Source: JAXDJH01 sp034663635
Lineage (GTDB): Bacteria; Actinomycetota; CADDZG01; WHSQ01
Reading direction: 5' to 3'
NCBI GenBank assembly: GCA_034663635.1
Contig: JAXDJH010000025.1
Coordinates: 1-64,000, forward strand
DNA length: 64,000 bases
A program made the translations under genes and the position numbers. This document shows positions 24,865-33,081 of this stretch, piece by piece. The notes under the pieces were generated by a model that had not been told where the DNA came from, made no database searches, and saw only the letters and a program-made list of their open reading frames with translations. Position 1 is the first letter of the stretch; each line of letters opens with the position of its first letter.

Positions 24865-25315
24865 GCGCGGGTCTGTAACGATCTGCTCGCGCCTCGTAGA
24901 CCCTTCGGCCAACCTGTCCGGCCTTTCCGACGGCTCCTAGTCGCCCAAGAGCCAAGAAGCCCAGCCATCTCCGGAAGGTGCCTTTGAGGACGGCCCGCGT
25001 CGGTGGGAACAGCAAGAACAGACCCATGATGTCGGACACGAACCCCGGCGTCAGCAGCAGCGCTCCTCCGAGCAGGATCAGTGCGCCGTCGGTCACCTCT
25101 TTGGTCGGCGTCTCTCCGCGTTGGAGAGCCTCCTGCAAGCGACGCCATGTCGCCAGCCCCTGCTGTTTGACGAGCATCGTGCCCGCCACCGACACGAGGA
25201 TCAGCAGCGCGAGCGTTGGGATAACCCCTATCGCAACTCCGACCTTGATGATCACCCAGAGCTCGACGATCGGGAGAACTATGAACAGCGCAAACAGAAG
25301 AAGAGCCATCGACAT
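24782..25315 (-). CDS. fxsA: FxsA family membrane protein
   Basis: 177 residues from the ATG at 25315. FxsA proteins are small inner-membrane proteins named for suppression of F exclusion of phage T7. The hallmark LPIVELWVIIKVGVAIG lies in the first membrane helix, followed by LALLILVSVAGTMLVKQQGLATWRRLQEALQRGE and a third helix LILLGGALLLTPGFVSDIMGLFLLFPPTR. The tail is disordered and overlaps the opposite gene by 83 bases. An extended start upstream adds no homologous residues. Confidence 0.87.
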   Translation of the reverse strand: MSMALLLFALFIVLPIVELWVIIKVGVAIGVIPTLALLILVSVAGTMLVKQQGLATWRRLQEALQRGETPTKEVTDGALILLGGALLLTPGFVSDIMGLFLLFPPTRAVLKGTFRRWLGFLALGRLGAVGKAGQVGRRVYEARADRYRPAPTTPETPEAQLPRGPYPDVEGDSPDRG

Positions 25316-25342
25316 CCAGTATGAGTGATATCCATTGACGTC

Positions 25343-25918
25343 ATGCCCATCACGATCCTGAAGCCACTCGCTTTCTCCGCCGCCATGTCCCACGTTCACG
25401 AGGGGGCCGCATTCGTGGACATGAGGCAGCTCGACGAGTATCTCGACGTGCACATCCCCGCGTCGTTAGCACTCCAGTACGAGTTCGGTCCGGGGTTCGC
25501 GTCGCGAGCCCGAGACATCCTTCCGCTCGAAGTCCCTCTCATCCTGTTGGACCTTGGGACCGGGGATGTAGCCCACGCGGCAGCTTCGCTGAAGGGAAAA
25601 GGATTCAACGTCCTCGGCGCGGTCGAGGACGGCATCAACGCATGGTCCGAGCTGCATGGAACGCCCGCTTCGACCGAGATCTATCGAGGACCCACGCCCA
25701 CGCACACGACGGTGCTCGACGTGGGAGACCCCGGCGCGGTGGTGGCCGAGGGCGCTCTGAGCGTGCCCATCGAGCACCTCTGGCGGCGTCTCGACGAAAT
25801 CGAAAACGAATCCCGAGTGACGATCGCGGCCGGGTACGGACTCAGGGCCGCACTAGCGATCGGAGTGTTGGAGCGCGTCGAGGTCGACGAGATCGTGTTT
25901 TGGAAGACACGCGAGTAA
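25343..25918 (+). CDS. Tandem rhodanese-like protein lacking both active-site cysteines
   Basis: 191 residues from the ATG at 25343 (a GTG 18 bases upstream is possible). The first half (GAAFVDMRQLDEYLDVHIPASLALQYE ... GINAWSE) and the second half (TTVLDVGDPGAVVAEGALSVPIEHLWRRLDEI) each follow the rhodanese fold. The loop that normally starts with Cys reads DLGTGDV in the first and AAGYGLR in the second, so neither can carry a persulphide. It may be a binding or scaffold domain, like the rhodanese tails of MBL-fold sulphur dioxygenases. Confidence 0.7.
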   Translation: MPITILKPLAFSAAMSHVHEGAAFVDMRQLDEYLDVHIPASLALQYEFGPGFASRARDILPLEVPLILLDLGTGDVAHAAASLKGKGFNVLGAVEDGINAWSELHGTPASTEIYRGPTPTHTTVLDVGDPGAVVAEGALSVPIEHLWRRLDEIENESRVTIAAGYGLRAALAIGVLERVEVDEIVFWKTRE

Positions 25919-25929
25919 CGAGACTCGCC

Positions 25930-26469
25930 TTAGCCTTCTTCGATCCCCTTCGCTATCAGGAATCCGCGCGCTCGTTCCGTCAAGGGATAGCGGTTCACCA
26001 GATCCCAGAACTTTTGCGAGTGGTCCGCGACCAATAGGTGCGCTAACTCGTGCACGATCACGTAGTCGCGCACCCAGTTGGGATACGACGCGAGTTCGAG
26101 AGACAGCCTGATCGAACCGTCGTCGGGCGAACACGAGCCCCACCGTGATTTCTGGTTGGCGACCCAGGTGATCTCCGAAGGTCGAACCCCGCCAAGGTAT
26201 TGATCCGAAAGTTGGGCCGCCCTCCCCGCAAGCGCGCCGTCCTCGTTGAGCCGGTCGCGCTTCTTGCGCTCCGACATCCGCCGGGCCATGCGTTCCACCC
26301 AGACCTGCTCCTCGGCCCGAGACATCCGCTCTGGGATCGATACGACGAGGGCATCGCCGACGATCTCGGCCGAGATCGTCTTCTTCCGCCTGGAGCTGCG
26401 CCTGACCTCGATCCGGTCGAACTCCCCCTCGGCTCCGGGCGCGTCGAAAGGCAGGCGATTCATGACCAT
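25930..26469 (-). CDS. YgjP/SprT-like (DUF45) metallopeptidase
   Basis: 179 residues from the ATG at 26469. The zinc motif VIVHELAHLLVADHSQKFW (HExxH with a third His) is at residues 138-156. SRWGSCSPDDGSIRLSLEL precedes it, as in YgjP/DUF45 proteins. Substrate unknown; members act on nucleic-acid-bound proteins or have no set role. Longer in-frame starts read through the terminator and are not credible. A TAAGAT element ends 7 bases before the ATG. Confidence 0.86.
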   Translation of the reverse strand: MVMNRLPFDAPGAEGEFDRIEVRRSSRRKKTISAEIVGDALVVSIPERMSRAEEQVWVERMARRMSERKKRDRLNEDGALAGRAAQLSDQYLGGVRPSEITWVANQKSRWGSCSPDDGSIRLSLELASYPNWVRDYVIVHELAHLLVADHSQKFWDLVNRYPLTERARGFLIAKGIEEG

Positions 26470-26476
26470 CGGCTGA

Positions 26477-26482
26477 ATCTTA
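26477..26482 (-). promoter_or_regulatory. Candidate -10 element (TAAGAT) for the metallopeptidase gene
   Basis: On the minus strand TAAGAT ends 7 bases before the ATG at 26469. Confidence 0.36.
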
Positions 26483-26616
26483 TGGGGGCTCCGGCTTGGA
26501 ACTCCGCTTTGTGCATCACGTACAACTGGGGTCGCCCATGTCTGCCTCTCTGAGGGTTGTTGTAAGTCGTGAGGTGGCGGCAAGATATGTCTTGTACACA
26601 ACGCAGCACCGAGACC

Positions 26617-26669
26617 GGACCCTCTCCGTTTACCGCCCATCCCCCCCGACGGAGGGGGTCCTTTCTTTT
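26617..26669 (+). terminator. Strong hairpin with T-tract reading on the plus strand
   Basis: A 13-base-pair stem with one T-G pair (26617-26629 with 26649-26661) and a 19-base loop is followed by TTTCTTTT at 26662-26669. The T-rich end exists only on the plus strand. Both flanking genes lie on the minus strand, so no known plus-strand gene is terminated here. The remaining 26470-26616 stretch holds no gene that I can see. Confidence 0.6.
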
Positions 26670-26677
26670 GGGGGTCC

Positions 26678-28201
26678 TCACCAGGGGCCATCGACCATCT
26701 CGAGCGCCCGGGCCAGGCCGGTTTCGACCCACGAGATGGCCCGCCCTGCCCTCGGGCCCCACGTGTCCCAGGTCGAATGGCAGCTGGGAGGGCCATCGCG
26801 CAGGCTCGAGTAGGCGATCGCTCGGGCCCCCGGCGAGGTGAGGACGCCCGAATGGCCGTTGAGGCCGTGCGGACCAACCACGTGGTGGTCGAAGCCGGGG
26901 ATGGCGGTCGCAGCCGCGGGTACCACAAGGTCGTTTGCGATCCCGAGGGCGCTTGCGCGCGTTCCGAGTGGAAGCGTTCGCTGCACGAGTCGCCCCATCA
27001 AGGCGGAGCCGGGCGTGAGATCGCGGACCGCGTCCGAACGCGGATCTGGGACCGGTCCTCCTGCCCTCGCCCATCGGCCGACCACGCCGTTCGCAAGCCG
27101 TCCGAGAGGTGATGAATCCAGCGCTCGGGCGATCTCGCCGAGCGGCGCTCCGGAGTGAGGCGACGAGAAAGTAACCAGATGCTCGACCCTAGGCAGAGCC
27201 TCGTCCGCCGCGTACAGCTCCAGGAACGTTCGAGCAATCACCCCGCCTTGTGAGTGAGCGATGAGATCGACATCGTGCCCGGGATGCTCGCGCGCGATCG
27301 CAAGCAACAGGTCACGCAGTCTCATCGCGCTTTCTTCGATGGAAACGAAAGTCGCTGCCGACTTATACGGCCGGTGGAGGCGGGGGCCGTCCGTTCCTTC
27401 GTAGGAGAAGCGATAGACGCGGCGGTTCGGGTAGCCAAGGGATTCCGGCCCGTGCTCATACATGTCAGCGTGAAGCCCGCTTTCCGTACTGCTCCCGATG
27501 CCGGCGACCGCCACGGCGATGTTGTCGTTCGGCGGGATCGGCGGGCGAGCTTCCAGAGGCGGCGGCGATGCACACGCCCTCTCGTAGGAGCCGGCGGTCG
27601 AGGGGACGGCTCCGAAGACCGACGGCACGCGCTCGGCGAGTGGCACCGTCACCGGCGCGAGATGGATAGCAGCCGATACGTCGACCGCCTCGAGGAACTC
27701 GCTCGGGTCTACGTAGGCACCGTTGTCTCGGACTCCCAGGTGGACGCCGGGGGCGCCGTCGGGATGAGTCATCCCGGAGGTTCCGAGGATGTCTCCGCGG
27801 GCCACCCACGCGCCTCGAGCAACCGCGATCTCCTGTAAGGAAGAAACAGTGCTCACCACACCCGCCCCGTGATCGATCGTTACGGCGGCCGTCGTCGCAA
27901 CGGAACCCGCGAAAACCACCTGACCGGAAGCTGGAGCGCGCACGAAGGTTCCGGGAGGAACGACGAAATCGATGCCTCGATGGCCCGGCCCCCACCGCGT
28001 CATCGGCGGTTCGAAGTGGCGCACGATCGGACCGGCGACCGGCGGACTCAGCGATACATCAACGACTCCGCTGCTCGGAGGATCTACGGCCACGCCGGCC
28101 GACGCCGGTGGCGCAATCAACCAGAGCAGGAGCAAGCACGCGAGCAACCGAGGGTTCACGCGGCCGATAATCGGATGGTGTTCGGGACTGCGCGGTGGCA
28201 C
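26678..28201 (-). CDS. Exported fusion of M23 peptidase-like and alpha/beta-hydrolase domains
   Basis: 507 residues, GTG start (a GTG at 28159 is also possible). Signal peptide LLACLLLLWLIAPPASAG. The M23/LytM-like domain spans about 52-172: HRGIDF supplies the first two zinc ligands (H74, D78), but the usual HxH is HLG (H154, G156), so one ligand is missing. A linker to about 225 leads to an alpha/beta hydrolase with the nucleophile S317 in LIAHSQGG, FSSPHSGAPLG, and a possible Asp-His pair near ANDLVVP and GHSGVL. It may bind cell wall and cleave an ester or lipid. Last gene after the carbamate kinase, 3 bases apart. Confidence 0.78.
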   Translation of the reverse strand: MPPRSPEHHPIIGRVNPRLLACLLLLWLIAPPASAGVAVDPPSSGVVDVSLSPPVAGPIVRHFEPPMTRWGPGHRGIDFVVPPGTFVRAPASGQVVFAGSVATTAAVTIDHGAGVVSTVSSLQEIAVARGAWVARGDILGTSGMTHPDGAPGVHLGVRDNGAYVDPSEFLEAVDVSAAIHLAPVTVPLAERVPSVFGAVPSTAGSYERACASPPPLEARPPIPPNDNIAVAVAGIGSSTESGLHADMYEHGPESLGYPNRRVYRFSYEGTDGPRLHRPYKSAATFVSIEESAMRLRDLLLAIAREHPGHDVDLIAHSQGGVIARTFLELYAADEALPRVEHLVTFSSPHSGAPLGEIARALDSSPLGRLANGVVGRWARAGGPVPDPRSDAVRDLTPGSALMGRLVQRTLPLGTRASALGIANDLVVPAAATAIPGFDHHVVGPHGLNGHSGVLTSPGARAIAYSSLRDGPPSCHSTWDTWGPRAGRAISWVETGLARALEMVDGPW

Positions 28202-28204
28202 GCG

Positions 28205-29158
28205 TCACGGCTCGATGCGCGTTCCCGCCTCTCCCCTTAGTGCCGCCTCGCACGCCGCGATCGAAGTGATCCAACCCGGCTTCCCGGTTTGTTCAACGAA
28301 CCTGCAGAGCGCTCTGATCTTGGGCCCCATCGTCCCGGCCGGGAACTGACCCTCTTCGAGATACGCACGCGCCTCGGCCACGGTGAGTGAAGACAGTTCA
28401 CTTTGCTCGCCGGTGTCGTAGTTCAGGGCTACTCGCTCGACGTTTGTGAGGATCAACAGGCCATCGGCTTTCAGGTCGACCGCCAACAAGGACGACGCGA
28501 GATCTTTGTCCACCACCGCGGCAATGCCCCTCAGGGCACCTTGTTCATCGAGCACGACCGGAACTCCGCCGCCGCCGGCCGCGATGACGATGACGCCGTC
28601 TTCCACCATCGCCTTGATGGCGGCGGCCTCGAGGATCTCGCGCGGTTCGGGCGAGGCGACCACTCTTCGCCAGCCTTTCCCCTGTCGATGAGGTGCGAGG
28701 ACCCACCCCTGGTCCCTCAGAAAGTCGGCTCGCTCCTCGGAGATCACTTCTCCGATCGGTTTCGATGGTTCCTGGAACGCCGGGTCGCCCGCGTCGACTA
28801 GGACCTGAGTGATGAGACACGTCACCACCGCAGGGATCTCCGCCGCATGGAGCGCGTTGTCGAGACACTGCTGGATCACGTAGCCCATGCCGCCTTGTGT
28901 ATCCGCAACGCAGACGTCGAGAGGAAGCAAAGGCAAGTCGCCGTGCAGATTGCCGAGCTCGCTGCGCAGCAGATGGTTTCCCACCTGCGGACCGTTGCCA
29001 TGAGTCACGACGATGCGCCGGCCACCGGCAACGAGCCGCGCGAGATGTTCGGCCGTCTCCGTCGTCTTGCGGAAGTCGGCCTCGACCGAATCCTCGCCCT
29101 CGGGGTCCTGGATGGCATTTCCCCCAAGGGCGACAACGAGCACACCCGTGTTCGACAC
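28205..29158 (-). CDS. arcC: Carbamate kinase
   Basis: 317 residues, family length. Reaction: carbamoyl phosphate + ADP to ATP + carbamate. Amino-acid-kinase motifs are visible: VVALGGNAIQ at 8-17, VVTHGNGPQVGNHLL at 50-64, DTQGGMGYVIQQ, VIVIAAGGGGVPVV, the VVDKDLASSLLAVDL lysine/acid segment, and PAGTMGPKIRA near the end. It sits between a purine permease and an exported hydrolase rather than with arginine deiminase, so it may harvest ATP from carbamoyl phosphate made in purine or allantoin breakdown. GTG start with a TAGGCT -10. Confidence 0.93.
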   Translation of the reverse strand: MSNTGVLVVALGGNAIQDPEGEDSVEADFRKTTETAEHLARLVAGGRRIVVTHGNGPQVGNHLLRSELGNLHGDLPLLPLDVCVADTQGGMGYVIQQCLDNALHAAEIPAVVTCLITQVLVDAGDPAFQEPSKPIGEVISEERADFLRDQGWVLAPHRQGKGWRRVVASPEPREILEAAAIKAMVEDGVIVIAAGGGGVPVVLDEQGALRGIAAVVDKDLASSLLAVDLKADGLLILTNVERVALNYDTGEQSELSSLTVAEARAYLEEGQFPAGTMGPKIRALCRFVEQTGKPGWITSIAACEAALRGEAGTRIEP

Positions 29159-29164
29159 AGCCCC

Positions 29165-29170
29165 AGCCTA
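29165..29170 (-). promoter_or_regulatory. Candidate -10 element (TAGGCT) for carbamate kinase
   Basis: On the minus strand TAGGCT ends 6 bases before the GTG at 29158. It could add a promoter internal to the permease operon. Confidence 0.38.
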
Positions 29171-29196
29171 GAGACTCCGACCGGCAGGAACCCGTA

Positions 29197-30612
29197 TTAG
29201 GTCGTGTAAAGGCGCACGTAGAAGATCGCAAAGTAGATAAGGAATGCCGCCGATGCCACGTACATCATCGGTGCGACCTCGCCGGATTTGCCGCGTGCGA
29301 TCTTCAGGAAGACGTACGAGATGAAACCGGCCCCAATACCGTTGGTGATCGAGTAAGTGAACGGCATCAGAACGATCGTCAAGAACGCAGGAAGGGCAAG
29401 CTCGATGTCGTCCCACGGGATATCGCGGACCCCGATCATCATCAGATAGCCGACGAGGACCAAGGCGGGAGCCGCCGCTTCGAGCGGGATGATCTGGGCC
29501 AGCGGCGAAAAGAAGATCGAAAGCAAGAACAGCGCTCCGACGATCACTGCCGTCAGTCCGGTCCGACCGCCCTCTGCGATCCCCGACGCGCTTTCGATGT
29601 AGGTCGTGTTGGAGGACGCCGAGAACGCTCCACCCAGAGCCGCCGCTGCTGAGTCGACAACCAAAACCTTGTCGATGTCGGGCAGACGGCCCTCATCATC
29701 GAGCAGATTCGCCTCGCGGCCCAAACCGATAGCAGTGCCCATGGTGTCAAAGAAATCCGACAGCATGAGAGTGAAGACCGCAAGTACGGCCGCTATCACT
29801 CCCATCTGTCCGAAGAAGCCGAACGAGAAGTCACCTATCAATGAGAAGTTGTCTCCGGATGGGAAATCCGCCACCTTGCCGAGATGCGCCTTCCCCGCGA
29901 AAGCCGCTCCGTCTAAGAAGACTTCGTTTACGAACACAGCCAGCACCGTCGCGCTCAGGATGCCGATCAGTAACGCGCCTCGCACGTTTCTCGAGTACAG
30001 GTAGATGATCAAGAGGAGGCCGACGATGAATATCAATATCGGCCAACCTTGAAGTTCGCCTCCCGTACCCAGTTGCAAGGGCGGCACCGGGATCGTCGTG
30101 GAGGTGATGAATCCCGAGTCGACAAGGCCGATGATCGTTATGAAAAGTCCGATCCCCACGGCGATCGCCTGCTTCAGCGGCAGGGGTACCGCGTCCATCA
30201 CTGCTTGACGGAACTTCGTCAAGACCAACACCAGGATGATCAGTCCCTCCAGCACGACGACGCCCATCGCTTCGGGCCAAGTCAGCTGGTTGCCCCCGAC
30301 GAGTTGGAACGCAACCACCGCGTTAAGCCCAAGTCCGGTCGCGATGGCAAACGGGTAGTTCGCGTACGCGCCCATCGCAAGCGTCGTGATCCCTGCCGCA
30401 AGCGCGGTGACCGTGAGCACCGCTTCGGGAGGAAGGACGAACCCGTTGCGATCGGGGATCGAGAGGATCAATGGATTCAGGAAAAGGATGTAGGCCATCG
30501 TCATGAAGGTCGTGAAACCGGCGATGACTTCCGTTCTCACCGTCGAGCCGCGCTCTTGGATCTTGAAATAACCCTCGAGCCCACCTCGACGTCCGTCAAC
30601 GGACAAAGACAC
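29197..30612 (-). CDS. NCS2 family purine permease, AzgA/PbuG type
   Basis: 471 residues, GTG start with a GGGGGG ribosome site 9 bases before. About twelve or more membrane segments. The AzgA-type signature is RTEVIAGFTTFMTMAYILFLNP at 26-47, then ATGLGLNAVVAF, DFFDTMGTAIGLG and SASGIAEGGRTGLTAV. It is probably a proton symporter for hypoxanthine, guanine or adenine. Leads an operon with carbamate kinase and the M23 fusion. The leader at 30613-30671 is too short for a purine riboswitch, and none was found. Confidence 0.9.
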   Translation of the reverse strand: MSLSVDGRRGGLEGYFKIQERGSTVRTEVIAGFTTFMTMAYILFLNPLILSIPDRNGFVLPPEAVLTVTALAAGITTLAMGAYANYPFAIATGLGLNAVVAFQLVGGNQLTWPEAMGVVVLEGLIILVLVLTKFRQAVMDAVPLPLKQAIAVGIGLFITIIGLVDSGFITSTTIPVPPLQLGTGGELQGWPILIFIVGLLLIIYLYSRNVRGALLIGILSATVLAVFVNEVFLDGAAFAGKAHLGKVADFPSGDNFSLIGDFSFGFFGQMGVIAAVLAVFTLMLSDFFDTMGTAIGLGREANLLDDEGRLPDIDKVLVVDSAAAALGGAFSASSNTTYIESASGIAEGGRTGLTAVIVGALFLLSIFFSPLAQIIPLEAAAPALVLVGYLMMIGVRDIPWDDIELALPAFLTIVLMPFTYSITNGIGAGFISYVFLKIARGKSGEVAPMMYVASAAFLIYFAIFYVRLYTT

Positions 30613-30671
30613 TTCGATCCCCCCTCTCGAGCCATTCCTCGCGCGAACGCCGGGAGTGTAGAGGAGCTAGG

Positions 30672-31172
30672 TCAGACGCGTTTCGTGGTGACGAGAGCCG
30701 ACGCCGCGAGATCCACGAGCAGGATGAGGACGGCCACACCGGCCCCGGTCAGCAACGCGGGAGGGCTCGCCTCGACGGTGGAAGTCGCGACCACGACCGC
30801 CGCGCTAATGATCAAAACGACGTTGCGAGCGACGGAGAACCAGGTGGTTCGGTGGGCGGAGCTCCCGAAGCAGCCGCACCCAACCTCACCACCTCCAAGA
30901 ACCAGCCGAACCATGAGAATGGTGAATAGAGACAACAACCCGATCGCTCCGATCGCCGCGAATCGACGGAGCGGCTCGACCCACAGGCCGGCCGCGAGCG
31001 AGCACTCGACAAGCGGCACGGCCCATGCCGTTGCCGACCTCCACTTGGGAGGGATCCACGGATAGGACGCGATCGCATCCACGGAGCCCTCGTGATCCCG
31101 AAGCTTTGCGAGCCCCGCGACGAGCAGGACGAGTGAAAGAAGCGCCGACGCCGCAGCCGCAAGCTCAGACAT
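30672..31172 (-). CDS. MauE/DoxX-like redox membrane protein
   Basis: 166 residues with about four membrane helices. It begins like MauE (LLSLVLLVAGLAKLRDHEG) and has the conserved loop GGGEVGCGCFGSSAHR with two Cys spaced by one residue. MauE-like proteins are thought to help form disulphides or mature methylamine dehydrogenase; here there is no mau gene and no thioredoxin partner next to it. Divergent from the dehydrogenase at 31217. Confidence 0.83.
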   Translation of the reverse strand: MSELAAAASALLSLVLLVAGLAKLRDHEGSVDAIASYPWIPPKWRSATAWAVPLVECSLAAGLWVEPLRRFAAIGAIGLLSLFTILMVRLVLGGGEVGCGCFGSSAHRTTWFSVARNVVLIISAAVVVATSTVEASPPALLTGAGVAVLILLVDLAASALVTTKRV

Positions 31173-31204
31173 TTCTGATCACCAGAGGTCGCATCGGACC
31201 AGGC

Positions 31205-31210
31205 TAGGTT
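31205..31210 (+). promoter_or_regulatory. Candidate -10 element (TAGGTT) for a leaderless dehydrogenase gene
   Basis: TAGGTT ends 6 bases before the ATG at 31217; there is no ribosome site. Confidence 0.4.
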
Positions 31211-31216
31211 AGTTAC

Positions 31217-32281
31217 ATGAAAGTCACGCTGATACCGGGAGACGGCATCGGGCCGGAGGTCGCGGAAGCGACCCGGCAGGTGGTCGATGCTCTGGGCGCG
31301 GGGATCGAATGGGACGAACAGCAAGCGGGGGCCCCGGCCATCGAGGCTCACGGCACGCCGCTCCCGGACCACGTACTCGAGTCGATCAAGACGAACAAGG
31401 TGGCGCTCAAAGGACCGGTGACGACGCCCGTGGGGACGGGCTTCCGCTCGATAAACGTGGCTTTGCGCCAAGAGCTCGATCTTTACGCGAGCGTTCGGCC
31501 CAGCCGGCTGTATCCCGGGGTCCCCTCTCGGTACGAGGGGGTGGACATCGTCGTCGTCCGAGAGAACACCGAGGACCTCTACGAGGGGATCGAGTTCGAC
31601 GTGGGCACCAAGGGAGCGGAAAAGCTCCGCGGCCATCTCGAATACATGCACGGCTTCCGCATCCCTCGCGATTCGGGCATCTCGATCAAGCCGATCTCAG
31701 TCCACGCGACGCAAGCGATCGTGAATTTCGCCTTCGAATACGCGAAGAAGCACCGGCGGCGGAAGGTCACCCTCGGGCATAAGGCCAACATCATGAAATT
31801 CTCGGATGGGCTGTGGTTGGAGGAGGGGCTCAGGTTAGCCGAGAACTATCGCGATGTCGGCTTCGACGAGATGCAGGTCGACGAGATGGCCATGCTTCTT
31901 GCGTGGCACCCTGAGGAACTCGATGTTGTTGTTCTCCCCAACCTCTACGGCGACATCATCTCGGATCTTTGCGCTGGACTTATCGGCGGACTCGGGGTCG
32001 CGCCGGGGATGAACCTTGGCCGGGAGTACGCGGTCTTCGAGCCCACGCACGGATCCGCGCCCGACATCGCGGGCCAGGGCTTAGCGAATCCGATCGCGAT
32101 GATCCTCTCGGCGGTGCTCATGCTTCGCCACACAGGGATGTCTCAGCATGGCGACAGGTTGGAGAAGGCCGTCGCCGATGTGCTGGCCGATGGTCGGTAC
32201 CGAACCGCAGACCTCCGCCCCGCCGGTGAACCGGCCAAGACCAAAGAGGTCGCAGCCGCGATCATCGAACGACTGACGTGA
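31217..32281 (+). CDS. NAD(P)-dependent isocitrate/isopropylmalate-type dehydrogenase
   Basis: 354 residues. Beta-decarboxylating dehydrogenase family: IPGDGIGPEV at 6-15, RENTEDLYEGIEFDVG near 115-130, VTLGHKANIMKFSDG with the catalytic Lys, and LPNLYGDIISDLCAGLIGGLG with the metal Asp residues. The HKANIMKFSDGL segment favours isocitrate or homoisocitrate over 3-isopropylmalate. Length is close to the NAD-dependent IDH class. The GNAT gene overlaps its end by 4 bases. Confidence 0.9.
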   Translation: MKVTLIPGDGIGPEVAEATRQVVDALGAGIEWDEQQAGAPAIEAHGTPLPDHVLESIKTNKVALKGPVTTPVGTGFRSINVALRQELDLYASVRPSRLYPGVPSRYEGVDIVVVRENTEDLYEGIEFDVGTKGAEKLRGHLEYMHGFRIPRDSGISIKPISVHATQAIVNFAFEYAKKHRRRKVTLGHKANIMKFSDGLWLEEGLRLAENYRDVGFDEMQVDEMAMLLAWHPEELDVVVLPNLYGDIISDLCAGLIGGLGVAPGMNLGREYAVFEPTHGSAPDIAGQGLANPIAMILSAVLMLRHTGMSQHGDRLEKAVADVLADGRYRTADLRPAGEPAKTKEVAAAIIERLT

Positions 32282-33081
32282 CCGACTACGAGTTCGTTCG
32301 GGCGAGAGACTTCGAGCTCGACCTTCACGAGCGTTGCGCGAACCGCAAGTACGACCACACGTGGGGCGTTGGTTTGTTCAACGATGAGGTCCCGCTCTTC
32401 TACGAACTCAACTTCCTCCGCGTCGACGGTCCACAGGACGACATCTCGGCTCAAGGTTTGATCGATGAGATGGAAAGAGTCATGAGCATGACCGAGTGCA
32501 CTCATCGAAAGGCAGTTGTGTACGACGAAGCGCTCGGCGAGAAGCTCGCGCCAGACTTCGAGACGCTCGGTTGGGACGTCGAACGCCTGATCTGGATGAT
32601 CCACAGACGCGAACCCGATAGATGGTCTCCCGAAGGGATGGCCGTCGAACTAACTGCCGAGGCTCACTCTGCGGCAAAAGACACCTTCAATCGCCGGGAG
32701 CCTTATGTGTCCGACGAGGAAACGGCGCGCCAGTTGATGAAGGGGGCCCAGATCGTCTTCGAAGCAGCCAACAAGCGAGCATTCGGCGCATCCGCCGGAG
32801 GCGTCATCGCATCGATCTGCGAGCTGTACTCGGATGGCACCGTCGCGCAGATCGAGGACGTCGCGACTTTAAAGGAACACCGCAACAAGGGATTGGCTCG
32901 GGCCGCTGTTCTTCAGGCGTTGCGAGCGGCGCTCGATTCATCCCACGAGATCGTGTTCCTCATCGCGGACGAACACGATTGGCCTAAGGAGTTGTACAAG
33001 AAACTCGGGTTCGAGACCGCGGGGGCTTACTGGCACTTCGTGAAGCGACCGCCGGGACACCCGGGGTGGAAGAGCAGCTAG
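32278..33081 (+). CDS. GNAT family N-acetyltransferase
   Basis: 267 residues, GTG start that overlaps the dehydrogenase stop by 4 bases. It looks like a degenerate N-terminal GNAT domain (TDYEFVRARDFELDLHERCANRKYDHTWG) followed by an active one: CELYSDGTVAQIEDVATLKEHRNKGLARAAVLQALRAAL contains the R-x-x-G-x-A acetyl-CoA loop, and DWPKELYKKLGFETAGAYWHFVK ends the domain. Substrate unknown. The TAG ends where the opposite gene ends. Confidence 0.82.
   Translation: MTDYEFVRARDFELDLHERCANRKYDHTWGVGLFNDEVPLFYELNFLRVDGPQDDISAQGLIDEMERVMSMTECTHRKAVVYDEALGEKLAPDFETLGWDVERLIWMIHRREPDRWSPEGMAVELTAEAHSAAKDTFNRREPYVSDEETARQLMKGAQIVFEAANKRAFGASAGGVIASICELYSDGTVAQIEDVATLKEHRNKGLARAAVLQALRAALDSSHEIVFLIADEHDWPKELYKKLGFETAGAYWHFVKRPPGHPGWKSS

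Noticed and set aside
26480..26616. Signal recognition particle RNA before the plus-strand terminator
   Set aside because: It begins with GGGGGCTC like SRP RNA but lacks the conserved core loop with GGAAG and AGCA motifs.
30613..30671. Purine riboswitch upstream of the NCS2 permease
   Set aside because: The gap is only 59 bases and lacks the conserved loop and junction sequence of the purine class.
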